A stretch of DNA of 64,000 nt from Schistosoma mansoni (GCF_000237925.1 NC_031497.1:2845295-2909294); one strand, 5' to 3'; counted from the first letter of the stretch, positions 1 through 13,089 are shown. Made by a program: numbers and translations. Notes: generated from the letters alone by a model not told the origin.

Positions 1-764
1 GCCAATGAAAACTATATGTCTCATGGGGTCATATTCACTAGCAGCTCAATGTATTTCAGGCTTTGATTAACAATTATACTACAGAATCGCTGAAAAATTA
101 TGCCTTAAAACATTATGAATATTTAGTCGTAAATTATGCCTCGAAATATCAACTTTCAAAAAGTGAAACCGGATGTAGTTTACTGTGTTGTTCATAGATT
201 TTTTAATAATGTCTAAATACTTGGATGAGTCACAGTTACATATATAATGGTTGTATAATGGTAATGATATAGTCTAGTGGACGAATTCGAATGAGAATAA
301 AGGACATTAGCAATTCTCGAGAGATCCAATTAAACAGAAAGCTGATGGGTAAACCTTAAGCTGAAGACATGATACTAATAACAATAACAAATACTACATT
401 TAAGGGATCTCTTTTTTGATCGCCTTAAAAATGTGACAACGCGAACTCTAATTGATTCGAACAGTTAAGAATGTACTGACATAAAATGTTATTGAATGGT
501 TAAACAAGTAGAGTTAATTCTATTATGTTCACATACAAACAATACTCGTCAACGTGAAAGATTTTGCTTTGTGCATAATACCAGTATATGCAGACCTACG
601 TTTTAATTTAAAAATAAGACTTCTCTTAAAAAGGTACAGTTTATAACCAGTCATTTCATTAGAACATTTATCATACTCAACATCAAAAATATTAATGATC
701 AAGAACACGTTTTATACATGGGGATAATGCGTTTAATTTTGAATTGGCTGTACATTATTTATGT
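1..764. other. AT-rich non-coding sequence left of WDR12
   Basis: No open frame of note, no recognised repeat and no tRNA-like boxes were seen. It is probably intergenic DNA downstream of WDR12. Confidence 0.4.
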
Positions 765-770
765 TTTATT
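765..770 (-). terminator. candidate poly(A) signal of WDR12
   Basis: AATAAA on the minus strand, about 145 nt downstream of the WDR12 stop codon. No other canonical hexamer was noticed nearer. The cleavage site is unknown. Confidence 0.4.
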
Positions 771-913
771 TATCAAGTTTAGTAAAAACCGATAGAATCC
801 AATGTGAAATCAGGTCGTTTTGTTTCGTTTCTTCTTAATTCGAGAACAGACAAATGGATTTTTATATAAACAACAACAGGAATTCGATTTTCATAATCAA
901 AACATAAATTATA

Positions 914-3900
914 TCACTCTGGATAATGATAAACTTTTACAGTAGAATCAGCTGATGAACTTAAGATATAATGTATAGGTTTATCATAAGTAAGTAATTT
1001 AATTGCAGGCGCCCAATCAACATCTGTCACAATATCAGCATGTCCCATTAAGTCATATAGAGAGGAACGAGGATTACGTGTATCCCATAGGCGAACACTA
1101 CGATCAATTGATCCAGATACAAATTGATCTTGTCTATGAGGTGCCCAGGCAACTGAAGTCAACCAGCCTGTATGTCCTTGAAATCCGGAGAGTACTAAAG
1201 GTGCTTTATGAAATAAGTTGATGGGGAAAGAAATGAAAATAGGGAGGTTTTGAAGTATATACATATATATTTTAATATTAGAACTGAAAATTTAAATTTT
1301 AAAAGTCATGGTTAGATGACAGATAGAGTTACAAACAAATGAACAAAAACATGTTTGCTATTCAAACAATCACATTGATCGAATCTTTATCTTTGTACAC
1401 TGGGTAACACCCCAGTCAGTCGATGACTTAAATGAGTGATGCTGTTTTGTTTAAGCCATTATAATACTTTTTACCACTTTACTCTTGCAGAAGATAGTTC
1501 AGTAGGGTGTGGAAAATAGTGTATAGTTAGACATAACACATCCCCAAGCCAACTCAGTCAATAACACCTCATAAACCCATTAACCAACATCGCTTTTGCA
1601 CGTAACATCAGCATTGGACGCTTGGTGATTTCATTAGCTAACAACAACGATTATGAAGAACTTACGATTCCATACCTCTAACTTTCAGGCCGGCTTTTTT
1701 ACAGATGTATGTTAGCAGATAAAAAACTGGATCATAGTGTTCTTGTTCTTAGTTAGGTATTCACACACATTAGTTCAGTCATAAATGATAAAAATCAAGC
1801 GAATCCTTTGCATTCTCTCTGAGATTTTATCAGCTACCAAAATTTGGACACAAATGACCAAAATGTCAAAGTATTTACGTCATGCGCAGTGCTATCTCTA
1901 ATATGGAATGCTTGTTCGAACATTCATCAGCATGCGAAGTACTTTGAAAATTACATCAAAGATAATGAGTATAGTTAACAAACAACTATCTTCAAAGATA
2001 AAGTTCGTTACGTGATAGAATAAAGCTTACCTTCTGCTCGTGGATCATATATCCGAATACAGTTATCAGAAGAAGCGGTCAAAATACCTCTGTTATTGAC
2101 ATCTGCATCATGCAAAGCATGGTTGGAAAGTATACACCGAACTTCAGCACCAGTGTTACCTTTGGCCGCTTCACAATCCCAAATACGTAGACTGTGATCC
2201 CAACTGATAGAGAGTAGCTGGTTTCCACCAGGCTTCATTTCGCCATCATTAGTAAGAGTGGAAGGTAACCAACAAATGCGTGTGACAGTTTCCCGATGTC
2301 CCGCTAAGGTGAATAACGGGATCTGTAATATATGTTGAAAGGTAAAAAAAATATAACCCGTAAAACTACTGGAAAACAACAAGTAAAAGTGTATAAACTA
2401 AGTTAATACTAATGGGTAAACATCACTATCATAACAACTGATTAGAATTCAGTTGTTTGAGATTATTAGAAGACATTCAACAAATTAAATAATCCATGGC
2501 ACTTGAGGGGTGTAAATTATCTTTTTAAACAAGAGAAAATAGGGAAACTGTAGCAAACAGAAGCAGATAAAAAAGTGTGATAAATACTCAAAAAGATCTT
2601 ACTCTAGTGGGTGTTTTGCTAGTCGATTTCCTCACATGTGCAATACCACCTGTTTCTTCAGACAGATCTGTAGGTTCGATTCCTTTAAAAATCAAAAAGA
2701 AGTTTAATCAATTTATTACTAAATGTCTTGATGAAATTTTTGATATACTTAGATAATAAAATATTTTTTATCTAGGAAATTACCTGCCGACCATACTTTG
2801 ATAGTTGTATCCCAAGATCCTGTAGCGAAATGTGCTGGATTAGTATCAGAATTATTAGACAGGCGTGAGGCTATGGTCATCACAGTTTCAGAATGTCCAC
2901 GACAAACAGCAATACAATTAACTTCATTTGAACTAAGATCCCAGTGCCATATCTGAGCTGTTTGGTCAAAACCACCAGTTACAAAAACCGCCTCATTTTT
3001 GGTTTGATCTGAAATATTTCCATAAAAAAAGTATATTAGCAACCAAAGTTTGCTTATAATTAAACTGAAATCAAACATATGGCTTGAAAATTTTAGAAGA
3101 AAACTAAAGATAGCTGTTAATTAAAAAGCAATAGATAGATCAAATGTATTTGGAAGATGCTTGGAAGTTATTAACAAAGACGTTAGCTTATTTTCACATA
3201 TTTGGCACTCTATGCTACAGAGATCTCTCAAAATAAGTAAATACACAGAACACAATAACGACACACAAGTTTGTAAACTAGGGTTTAAGTGTCATACACC
3301 GTAGAGAACGGTATTGAAGCTATTACTAGACTTTAAATTAAAGTAGGTTTGAACTTGTGAGGAGACTGTTTGTAAGCTTAATATCTAGTTAAAAAGATTG
3401 AGGTACAAAAGCCTTCTATTTCGAAAACATTCTTTTATAACGCAACTACATTTTTCGTAATTGCACATTTATGTTTTTGAACAAAACAATGATAACGTAT
3501 AATAACAACATTTGCCAGACATCTCATGTCACGGAGTTGTTAACATGATTAACGAAATACATAGTTTTCTTAATTTTTATCAACAAAATGTAAAGCGAGC
3601 TTGGACTACTGAGTGGTAGATTTGTACAGATAAGCAGTACCATCAGCCCTTAGATGATAGGTAAATTCACAAAAACCCTAAACACAGACGAAAAAATTCT
3701 GAGGTCCAGGTATTTTGAACGCTAAAACAAACAAAGGTGAATAACAAAAACAGTAGGCAGAGCACGGCTCTTCTAGAGTTACTGTCGGTCCTAAGCCCAC
3801 ACAAAGAATGAGGGTTGGGCATGGGGTTAGCGACCCCATCCCGTAGAAAAACTAACCCTCTAAAAAACGCTAACCAGAAAAAATTATTCAAACCATTTAA

Positions 3901-6900
3901 ACTCTGCCCTCCGAGTTCACGGAAGAATTATGACGCCTCAGGATAAAAACCGACATTCTTCGGAAGTCACGGGGCCGATGCACCTTCTAACAACCAGAGC
4001 AACAATTTTTATAGGTCCATGGAACGTCCCAACAATGTGGAAGACCGGGAATACCAGTCGAATAGCAACGGAAATGAGGAGATACAAATTGGCAGTACTT
4101 GAAATCAGCAAAACTGATTACACACAAGCTGGACAACAAAGGCTAGGTACGAGAGAGATGATGCTGTACTCCGGTCACGAAGAGGAAGATGCTCCACACA
4201 CTCAAGGAGTTGCTGCAATTCTGTCCAGAGAAGTACGAAATGCACTTGTAGGATGGGAATCTCACTCATCCAGGATAATAAAAGCATCATTCAGAACGAA
4301 GAAGGAGGGGATCACAATTAATGTTATCCAATGTTATGCACCCACCAACGATAGCAACGACGACGATAAAGATCAGTTCTACTCAAGGCTGCAATCAATT
4401 ATAGCGAAGTGCCCAAGAAAGGATCTCACAATCCTGATGGGAAATCGAAACGCTACAGCTGGAATGGATATGAAAATATAATTGGACGACATGGACTAGG
4501 AGAGAGAAATGAAAATGGGGAGAGATTTGCAAATCTATGTGCATTCAACAAATTGGTTATAGGCGGCACAATATTTCCACACAAACACATACACAAAGCT
4601 AGATGAATCTCGCCGGACCACACCACAGAGAACCAGATAGATCATATTTGTATCAACAAAAATTCAGAAGGACAATGGAAGATGTGAGAATGAGGAGAGG
4701 AGCTGACATAGCTTTAGATCACCACCTGGTGGTGGCCAAGATGAAACTGAAGCTAAAGAAACACTGGACAACTGGACAAACAGAATTACAAGGGTTCAAT
4801 ACAGCCTTCCTTCGAAATACTAACAAACTCAACCAATTCAAGATAACTCTCGACAACAAGTTCCAAGCTACTCGCTTGCTCGTTGATATTCGCTCAGGTG
4901 CTGTTAACTTTCTGGCCTGAGTTATTTGACAATAAACTGTAGTTGCTGCTTCTCTTTGCCTTCTGATTTTATGCACCGTTAAGATTGAAATTATAACGGT
5001 TATCAACGTGAACGATTAACGAAGCACAGCACTACAACCAAATCGCGACACTACGGATCATCGTGGAACAATCAATTGAGTAGAACTCGTCACTATATAT
5101 CAACTTTATTGACTATGAGAAGGCGTTTGACAGTGTGGATATAAGTATCTTATGAAAACTTCTTTGACACTATGGAGTTCCTGAGAAGATTGTCAACATT
5201 ATCCGGAATTCATACGACGGACTACAGTGCAAAGTGGTGCATGGAGGACAGCTGACAGATGCATTTCCAGTAAGGTCCGGAGTCAGACAAGGCTGTCTAC
5301 TCTCCCCTTCCTCTTTTTTCTAGTGGTTGACTGGATTATGAAGACCTCCACATCTGAGAGGAAGCACGGAATAAAATGGACATCTCAGAATCAATTGGAT
5401 GATTTGGACTTCGCAGATCACCTAGATCTCCTATCTCACACACACGAACAAATACAGACGAAGACAGCAAATGTAGCAGCAGCCTCTGCATCAACAGGCC
5501 TCAACATACACAAAGGAAAAAGCAAGATTCTCAAATACAACACGGAGAACACCAACCCAGTCACACTTGATGGAGAAACTCTGGAAGAGGTGGAAACATT
5601 CACGTACCTGGGAAGCATCATTGATGAACAAGGAGGATCTGATGCAGATGTAAAGGCAAGGATTGGCAAAACAAGGACCGCATTCCTGCAATTGAAGAAC
5701 ATATGGGACTCAAAACATCTGTCAACTAACTTCAAAGTGAGAACCTTCAATGCGAACGTCAAGAAAGTCCTACTGTACGGAGCTGAAACGTGGAGAACTG
5801 CTACATCCATCGTCAAGAACGTACAAGTAATTACAAACAGTTGTTTACGCAAAATACTCAACATTCACTAGCTGGATACCATCAGCAACAGCCTACTGTG
5901 GGAGAGGACAAACCAGTTTCCATATGAAAAGGAAATTATGAAAAGATGTTAGAAGTGGATATTACATACATTAAGGAAATCACGGGACTGCATCATGAGG
6001 CAAGCCCTAAATTGGGATCCGGAAGGGAAGCGCAAAAGAGAAAGGTCAAAGAACACATTACGTCGGGAAATAGAGGCAGATATGAAAAGGATGAATGTTA
6101 ACTGGAAAGGATTGCCCAGGACAGGATTGGATGGAGAATGCTGGTGGGTGACGTAGGCTCCTCCACGAGGGGTAACAGGCAAGTAAGTAAGTAAACGGTT
6201 GTCTAAAACGTTTACATTATAGATCTTAAATTGTATGCATGGTTTTTTGGGAAATCTGAGTCACATAATGGAAGCAAACTACAGAAAACACTGGATATAA
6301 GTATTATTCAGGAACGCAAAGATTTAGACTTGGTTTAACCAAACAGTGATAATGTTAATGAACTACTTGGGGCAGTGAACTTGAATGTATTAAGGTGCAC
6401 AAGCGACCTTGATGTTTCAAATAGGACTTTTTCCGATAAATAGGATCGAAATTGCACATGGCTTCTTGACAATCGCCCTCCGACAACATAATATTAAATA
6501 GTGCTGGGTCATTCTCTTTCGGCTTTCTTTTACCATTGGAAACAACTGGAAAGGAATACAAAGAGAATGACTCAACGCTATTTGATATTATGTTGTCGGA
6601 GGGAAATTTTTAAGAAGCGAGTTTGAGTCAATTAGTTTTATAATGACATTATGAACTTAAAATATAAACATTGCTCCAGAGTAACAACCAAGTTGTATAA
6701 TTTATATCAATCACTACGACGTGACTATAAAACTTAGGCGTCTTCCCGAAATCAAGCGATAAGGAATATATATCGGTAATGCATGATAATACTACTAACA
6801 GTTCAAAACAGCACATATGCCACCTATAATTGTGAATCCTGGTAAATCCAAAATGACTCATAGCTATATTGAATTTACATATTGATATTACTACATATAA

Positions 6901-8667
6901 AGATGCTTACAAAATCCAAGAACAATAGGAGACCTACCTAGACTGATCCATTCTACACATTTAACTTTCTCCTCCAACTCCATAGATAATATGGCACTTT
7001 TGCTATCCAAGCTCCATATATGCAGTGTACCATCGTAACCACCTGTTAGAATGCTAACAGAAAACAAAATAAATTTCAGCGAAAAACGAAGATAGTCGAT
7101 ATCAACCGTCTGAACACAGTATGATTTGGGTGTTATGATAATTTAATCTCTATCCTAAGTGATGAAGTGAGAAAACATAACATTTTAGTATCATTGGTGT
7201 AATTCAAGATGTGTCCTGGTGTATCCGTCATATATGAGCTAGGATGTAACGGTATGCCGGCACATCTATTGATAGTCAGTCCGTGGTTTTAAATATTGCA
7301 TTATTGTAGAACTATCTGAAGCTTTGGCCTAGTGATTAAAACACCCAAATTTCAAAAATAGGTCAGAGGTTCGGACTATACCTTACGTATGTCAGATGCC
7401 TGGTAAAACTACTAACCCACACATTGTGGGTCACAGTTAAGTGAACGAAACTTTACTAGGCAGACGAGTAAACACGGTCACTTTTATGTATTCGGCTACT
7501 ACTTTGTCACAGTTACAGCATACACCCACGCGATGAAGTAAATAACTAAACTACGGCTGCAACTTATTGAAAACCGAAAGCCAATACATAAGCGTCATAG
7601 GTATGTCTTGCTTATTGAGAACACTAGAGGGCCCAAGCAGTACGTTACATACGTCAAGCAAATAACCTACTTATAAAGGCTACCCAATTTATTTTAAGCC
7701 CATTAGCAGATAAAGTATAATTACATTAACACAAACAAGTAATCTACTAAAACCAAAAGTTATGAGTCAAGAGTGTAAGACAACTATCTTTCCAATTCAG
7801 TAGTTACGTTTCAGGGGTAGGGCAAAGCAGTATATTTACGGCCAGTATATGCTAATTTTAAAGGCAAGCCCACTATCTCATTGATACTATAAATATTGCG
7901 GTTTGTCTGAATCAGTATAAGCAACGAAGATGAGTACTGAAGGTAATTCTGAAAAGGCCTTACTTAGCTGGACATTTGAGGGCTAATTATTTTTGACAAT
8001 CTGCTGTGAAATATAAAACAATGAGGCATTAAGTAAACGAGTTGCTAACAACTACTTTACACATCTGCAACTGTCATCAGTTTGTAACCGAGAAATTCAA
8101 TAGAATAACTCCCACAAACAAATGTTAAATTAAAGATCACTTTGATGGTCTTAATTCTACATGCTTATTTGACAAAATTACAAAACAATTATCAGTAGGA
8201 AGCATTAGCCGCATGATAACCACTTACTACTTGTCACAGCGTCTGACACAGCTGATCAAGTCATCCTGCACATATTCTCTTTCGTATTTTGGTGGTTGTT
8301 GTTTAGGACAAAACTCAATGTCAATGGTTTCCTAAAGCAATGACATCTGACTGAACAATGACTCACGGATATAACCTCTTTCTCTGATAAGTATTCATGC
8401 AGAGTTGAAGTTAGAATCACATTATCCACGAGAAACATAAATTCCGGATATGTCCTGGACTCTCTGCTTTCTGTACAATAATGTGTAAGAAAAGCATATT
8501 ACCATCTAGCAGAACTTTGACTAAATTATTGAGTTCTTCAATAGTCGTGTGTTGTGGTACCGCAATCGGTGCGGAAGGAACAGAATACCTTGAAGGTAAT
8601 TTACAGCTTCATTGAAGACCTACTGTTTGAATTTCGTGTAAAAAGTGATTTGGACGTCCTGATCCAT
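914..8667 (-). CDS. WDR12: WDR12/Ytm1 homologue, ribosome biogenesis WD40 protein (9 exons, complete)
   Basis: Exons in transcript order: 8667-8624, 8588-8503, 8470-8367, 8331-8228, 7053-6938, 3008-2784, 2682-2603, 2322-2031, 1203-914 (TGA at 916-914). All junctions are GT-AG and keep phase, giving 446 aa (human WDR12 has about 423). Residues 1 to about 110 are the NLE-type N-terminal domain ([14 protein letters not shown], then [20 protein letters not shown]); WD40 repeats follow, with [54 protein letters not shown] and [16 protein letters not shown]. In other eukaryotes WDR12 forms the PeBoW complex with PES1 and BOP1 in the nucleolus for 27S/32S pre-rRNA processing and 60S assembly. The first three introns are only 35, 32 and 35 nt; the 3.9-kb fifth intron holds an antisense RTE LINE. 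The start ATG is the only one joining in frame with the NLE homology. A candidate AATAAA lies at 770-765. Homology is recalled, not searched. Confidence 0.93.
3670..6195 (+). mobile_element. RTE-clade LINE copy 1 (internally deleted, in WDR12 intron 5)
   Basis: The 5' leader starts near 3670. Translated pieces show the APE endonuclease ([19 protein letters not shown] near 4330, LTILMGNRN near 4430, [12 protein letters not shown] near 4720) and then, after a gap, the reverse transcriptase (DYEKAFDSV near 5110, GCLLSPFLF near 5290, [13 protein letters not shown] near 5405, [13 protein letters not shown] near 5600) and the C-terminal WIGHTLRK-type zone near 5950. The 3' tail is GTAAGTAAGTAA at 6181-6193, typical of RTE. 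Compared with copy 2 about 1 kb between endonuclease and RT is replaced by a truncated LTR (4869-5036). The reading frame is broken in several places, and the YADD position reads FADH. It is inactive, inserted opposite to the host gene. Confidence 0.88.
4869..5036 (+). mobile_element. truncated solo LTR inside RTE copy 1
   Basis: The sequence matches the 3' part of the LTR at 25189-25617 (TTTCTGGCCTG, the AATAAAC signal region, end CACTACA). Its left part is missing, together with the adjoining RTE sequence. It is a fossil. Confidence 0.65.
6461..6618. repeat. foldback element with about 60-nt inverted arms
   Basis: Left arm 6461-6520 (GCTTCTTGACAATCGCCCTC...) is nearly the reverse complement of right arm 6558-6618 (...GTCGGAGGGAAATTTTTAAGAAGC). 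The loop is about 38 nt. No protein is encoded. It lies in WDR12 intron 5 just outside the RTE copy and resembles a MITE. Confidence 0.6.
7318..7400 (+). repeat. possible tRNA-derived SINE remnant
   Basis: TGGCCTAGTGATTA resembles a pol III A box, and AGGTTCGGA about 40 nt later resembles a B box. It lies in WDR12 intron 4 (8227-7054), where nothing else was recognised. Weak evidence. Confidence 0.3.
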
Positions 8668-8762
8668 TAGTGCACGCCAAATTGTAGCACAGAAGCCAAA
8701 TGCACCGCCACAAATAGCTATGATTTAGATCCAGATTCAGAAACAAATAATAAGTACAGAAG

Positions 8763-9563
8763 ACCTACGGCCTGTTTTAGTCCTTTTCTACTAAGCTCCT
8801 GAGAGTGTCTTTCCTACTATTTTATGAGTCAATCGAAGAGTCTGACACCACTTCTTTGGGCAACAGGTTCCAAAAATGGATGACTCACTATGAAAATCTG
8901 TATGGCACGGATATTTTTGTTCGTTATTGACTTTTATACTCACCTACTGTGTCCTACAAGTTTTTCCGGCTCAGCCATAACAAGGAGAGAGGATGTATCA
9001 GGTCCGAAACTATTTGTTAGTATTCTATGCATCAAAATCAGATTACCATTTAATTTTCTACAGAATAAAGAGATCTGTCTTCTTAAGCGGCCTTGTATGG
9101 TAAACCAAGGAGTCCCAGGATTGCACGGGTAGCCGCCCTCTGTATTTCTCCCAGGATATCAGAGTAACCTTTTAAACATGGGGCTTGCAGCCTAAATGCA
9201 GTTTTCAAGCTTAGTTATGCATACTGTAATGAACATAGAAGCATCTAACTTGGTTAATGTTCGTCTTAAAGCTCACATGGTTCTAGACCCCTTAGCTGCA
9301 ACCTCCTGTCAGTGGGCCGTTGTCTTAAGATCATGACTCACTGTCACCTCAAGATCTTTGTAAGGCCGGATCACGGGTACAGGCAATTCCCCTATGCCTT
9401 ACCTATTTACCTTTGTGTCGCAAAAGTACATATAGGTACACTTTACTGCTTTAATAGGCACCAGACATTTCTCAGACCAACTAATCAGAATGTCTCAGTC
9501 TTTCTGAAGTGCTCATTCATCTGCGTCTCCTGATATTTCTCCCCAGATATTTACATAGTCATT
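8763..9563 (-). mobile_element. CR1-like LINE remnant, 3' portion (antisense)
   Basis: The minus-strand translation shows the C-terminal part of a CR1-type ORF2: a DLEVTVSHDLKTTAH stretch near 9340, AAKGSRTM near 9270 and the C-terminal WNLLPKEVVSDSSIDS near 8850-8820. It corresponds to the region after the YADD motif in the intact LINE at 60.9-63.4 kb, but it is clearly divergent and has stops. It was cut in two by the LTR element at 9568-12568; the other half is 12573-13060. Its 3' end lies only about 95 bp from the WDR12 start codon. Confidence 0.75.
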
Positions 9564-9567
9564 GTAT

Positions 9568-12500
9568 TGTAGGGTCACTGAATATCGAACAGATCATTGA
9601 TCCCTGTCAAAGTCAAGAATAGTCAACGCGCATCAATCATTTATATGCCATGGACTGGCCCACGCGGCAGTGGTTGTTCTTTCACTTCTGTAATTTCGTG
9701 GTTGTACCTTAGCTAATATATTCTTGTAATAACGTCTTTTGTGTTGTACAGTCTCCATAGCGTCCATGATCCTTTGATGCGTCGATGGTTCAATCCACGT
9801 AAGGGCCGGTCGCGAGGTGTGACTTCAGCATTAGTTGGTTCGTCACCATTCTCGTCTAACTCTAGTAGGCCCCCAATCATTTAGACTTAGAACATCAACG
9901 TTGATGTTCTACACTGGTGAGCAAGACCTCGAATAACGCAACCTATCATTATGATCTTTTTTATTGCATTCTATACTTATTATTTTTCATTTTTTAACTC
10001 CGGCTATCTTTATCAGTTTCTGTGAACATTCGTTGCTCCATATCAATGTTGATTAGTATTTCAACTGAAATAATTAGTTCAATCGATAGAACTAACCAAT
10101 CAACTGCGACTATAATCGACTATCGTGGTTCTTTAACAAGCATTAGCAGCATGTAAATGCTCCTGTGTAATATGTCTGTTAAAATATCAACCACTCGTAA
10201 GTATAGTCTCAAGGCAACACGAACGCATATCTGTTTGCATCTTATCCACTTGTATAACCAATACAGGATAAACTGTCGATTATAAATTCATCTTTCTGCT
10301 TAATCACTATTAACTAACTACTATCAGAAAATATCTACTAGAATATTTTATTTTCTTGACCACTGCCTGCCTAATTTCCAATTGCTGAGTTCCATGGCGA
10401 ATCAGAGGATACAAATGCTAGAAATTTACGGTGAGTTTGAACTATAAATTTCCTGCAATGTTAGATCTTGTTTAGACTGTTTCGCCAGGCAATGCTACGT
10501 GTTTGGCTCCAATCAAATTTGGACTTATACAAATTCAGTCTACAATGCTTCGTTAATCTACGAATTCAATCAACAAATTTCAATTACTTTGGAGCAAGAG
10601 TAACCCAGGCTAGTTTCATAATTGCGTTAGTTAATTTCGTATAATATTGATGATGTTTAATAACATTTCGAGGCTACTTTCACTTCGAGTAGTCATATAT
10701 TCTGTCACTGCCGTCACGTTTTAGTCGAAACTATGTACATTTATGACTCGTAAGTCAACATGCTGTAGAAAAACGTATTACGTGTACACGAGCAATCTTA
10801 GTCCATGTCCTTACTAGACAATTCATCGTATTTAATATGTCACTTAACGCTAGATAATAAGCCATTTTACGAAACGATCACGTTATCTAAACCTAAACTT
10901 TAGTTACATTGGTGGTTACCATTTAAATTAATGTTTACTATGCGCTTTGTATTTGCTGTTATCTCACACGGTAAATCATGGCTCGATTTTCTTATTGCAC
11001 GAAAGTCACTTTAATTCTGTCTTCGGCTCATTCACATGCAATACGGGTTTGGAAAATATCTAAACGACCTCTGAAATTCTCCACGAACCCCACGATAGTC
11101 TTCGTACATGTTTGCTATTACACATCCAATTGCTATATTAACGATGCCCAAACGAACGTTCAGTACAAATGTCAGTATACGAAAGGATGTTACTTCGATG
11201 TGACATTACAACACATCCGAACTATTGTAGTTATTCAAATTCGACGTCGTATTTCTTTTCATCTCATGAAGTATTGTTTCCGCGTGGCTGTTACCTAATA
11301 GATGTTTCGGTACATCAATCGGCTGTTCAACTACTCGACGATCTGAAGCCTGTCCAGTTCAATTGGTGGTTTGACGACACTCATTCACGCGAATCGTCGG
11401 TTTACGCAGTCGAGCGCATCTCCTGCAAACTGACAACGATATTGTCGTCTCGACCCCAACACTGACAGCATTTTTCACCGATATCATTGACATGAGTCCA
11501 GAGTGACACTCTTGGTTTCTGATGTTCTTTTCGACATTTTTCGGTTCACTCATCAAACACACGTGCAGTACTCACCGTTTATCATCTCTTAGAAACTCAT
11601 CGTGCCACCTTCGCTCTCGATCTGTATTCTTCAACCCTTATTGATTTTCACAGCAGTTATCAGTTTTTCCAAACTGACTGCAAGTTGATCAGAAGCTTCG
11701 CACAAGAAAACCACGACTTATCTTCACGGTAATACTTCTGTACTTACAGTTAGTCTATTAAATATAGGTATAACTAGAAATCGACGCTTACGAACAGTTG
11801 TAAACGACGCTTACTGACTTTCTACTCTGTACCGAGGGCAGTACAAACATCGGCATCGATTGATAATACACTTATCGTACTATCACTGTGACATCACTAC
11901 TCTTGCGGCAAACTTAACGTTTCTCATCTGAGGAACTCAACCACTTGTCAGAGCTATCTTTTTCAACGCGACTTGATAAAACTCTAAAATATTTCTTTTT
12001 CTATTATTTCTATGGTTGATCGCTTAACATTCAACCAACGTCCTTGTTACGTGTTATTACTCGTTGTTTCCCGATCAGTTTCTGCAGCCTCCTTTCCATT
12101 TCTCTTACAGCTCGGCAATACCCGGAGGATTCCTATTAATCGTTTGGCAACCTCCGGCGCGCGACTACTCCCAACATGTTTGGTATCGATTCAAACGGCC
12201 GTTGAATCTGGTGGGGGAGTATTGTAGGGTCACTGAATATCGAACAGATCATTGATCCCTGTCAAAGTCAAGAATAGTCAACGCGCATCAATCATTTATA
12301 TGCCATGGACTGGCCCACGCGGCAGTGGTTGTTCTTTCACTTCTGTAATTTCGTGGTTGTACCTTAGCTAATATATTCTTGTAATAACGTCTTTTGTGTT
12401 GTACAGTCTCCATAGCGTCCATGATCCTTTGATGCGTCGATGGTTCAATCCACGTAAGGGCCGGTCGCGAGGTGTGACTTCAGCATTAGTTGGTTCGTCA

Positions 12501-12568
12501 CCATTCTCGTCTAACTCTAGTAGGCCCCCAATCATTTAGACTTAGAACATCAATGTTGATGTTTTACA
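9568..12568 (+). mobile_element. young LTR retroelement, non-autonomous-looking, with 4-bp TSD
   Basis: Two direct 346-bp repeats (9568-9913 and 12223-12568) begin TGTAGGGTCAC and end in TACA. By eye they differ at two positions, so the insertion is recent. Flanking GTAT at 9564-9567 and 12569-12572 is the target duplication. A primer-site-like TGGTGAGCAAG lies just inside the left LTR, and a purine tract GGTGGGGGAG just before the right LTR. The 2.3-kb interior has no recognisable gag-pol, which suggests a non-autonomous member of a Ty3/Gypsy-like family, mobilised by a relative. It is treated as a fossil; the structure at both ends looks whole. Confidence 0.85.
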
Positions 12569-12572
12569 GTAT

Positions 12573-13060
12573 AATAACATTAGGGACTCAACAAAACTCA
12601 AGAGTTCTTTTACGTGCAGCATAAAAAGTAAAGGACCTAAAACAGAATCTCGTGGAACCCCATTAAGTTATGGTTTCTGGGAGAAGCACTTAGAATTCAC
12701 TCTTATTTTCTGTGTACTAAATACCAAGAAATCCGTCAACCATTTTGGGAGGGAGCCGGCAATGCCTAGATTTTCCAGCTACATGGATAGTCTCTTTATG
12801 GCGCCTTATCAAATGCTTTGCTGAAGTCTAAGTAGACGAAATCAACAAATTTTCTATTATCTAGATCACTTATCACTTGCTCTCTTGCTATGATGAGATT
12901 TATTGCACAAGATAAAACTTGCATGAAACTACTTTGTATAATAAGTCACTGGTTTCCGCGAATGACATTCTGGTATGTTGATTCTTATTTCCACTATTTT
13001 AACTGCTGCAGCAGTGAGGCTGTCAGGTCTTTAGTTTCACGGATGTGGTTTCGATCTTCT
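12573..13060 (-). mobile_element. CR1-like LINE remnant, RT portion (antisense)
   Basis: The minus-strand translation includes VYLDFSKAFD near 12840-12810, the RT motif that reads YIDFSKAFDKVP in the LINE at 62.3 kb. It continues the remnant at 8763-9563 across the LTR insertion. It is degenerate. The right boundary is approximate. Confidence 0.7.
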
Positions 13061-13089
13061 TCGTTGAGTTGGAGTGACAAATACATCCT

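Noticed and set aside
3667-3891. 74-codon minus frame upstream of RTE copy 1
   Set aside because: It lies in the RTE leader on the opposite strand and has no similarity.
10978-11465. Overlapping 106- and 98-codon frames as host genes
   Set aside because: They lie between two paired LTRs and show no domain; they are interior sequence of the retroelement.
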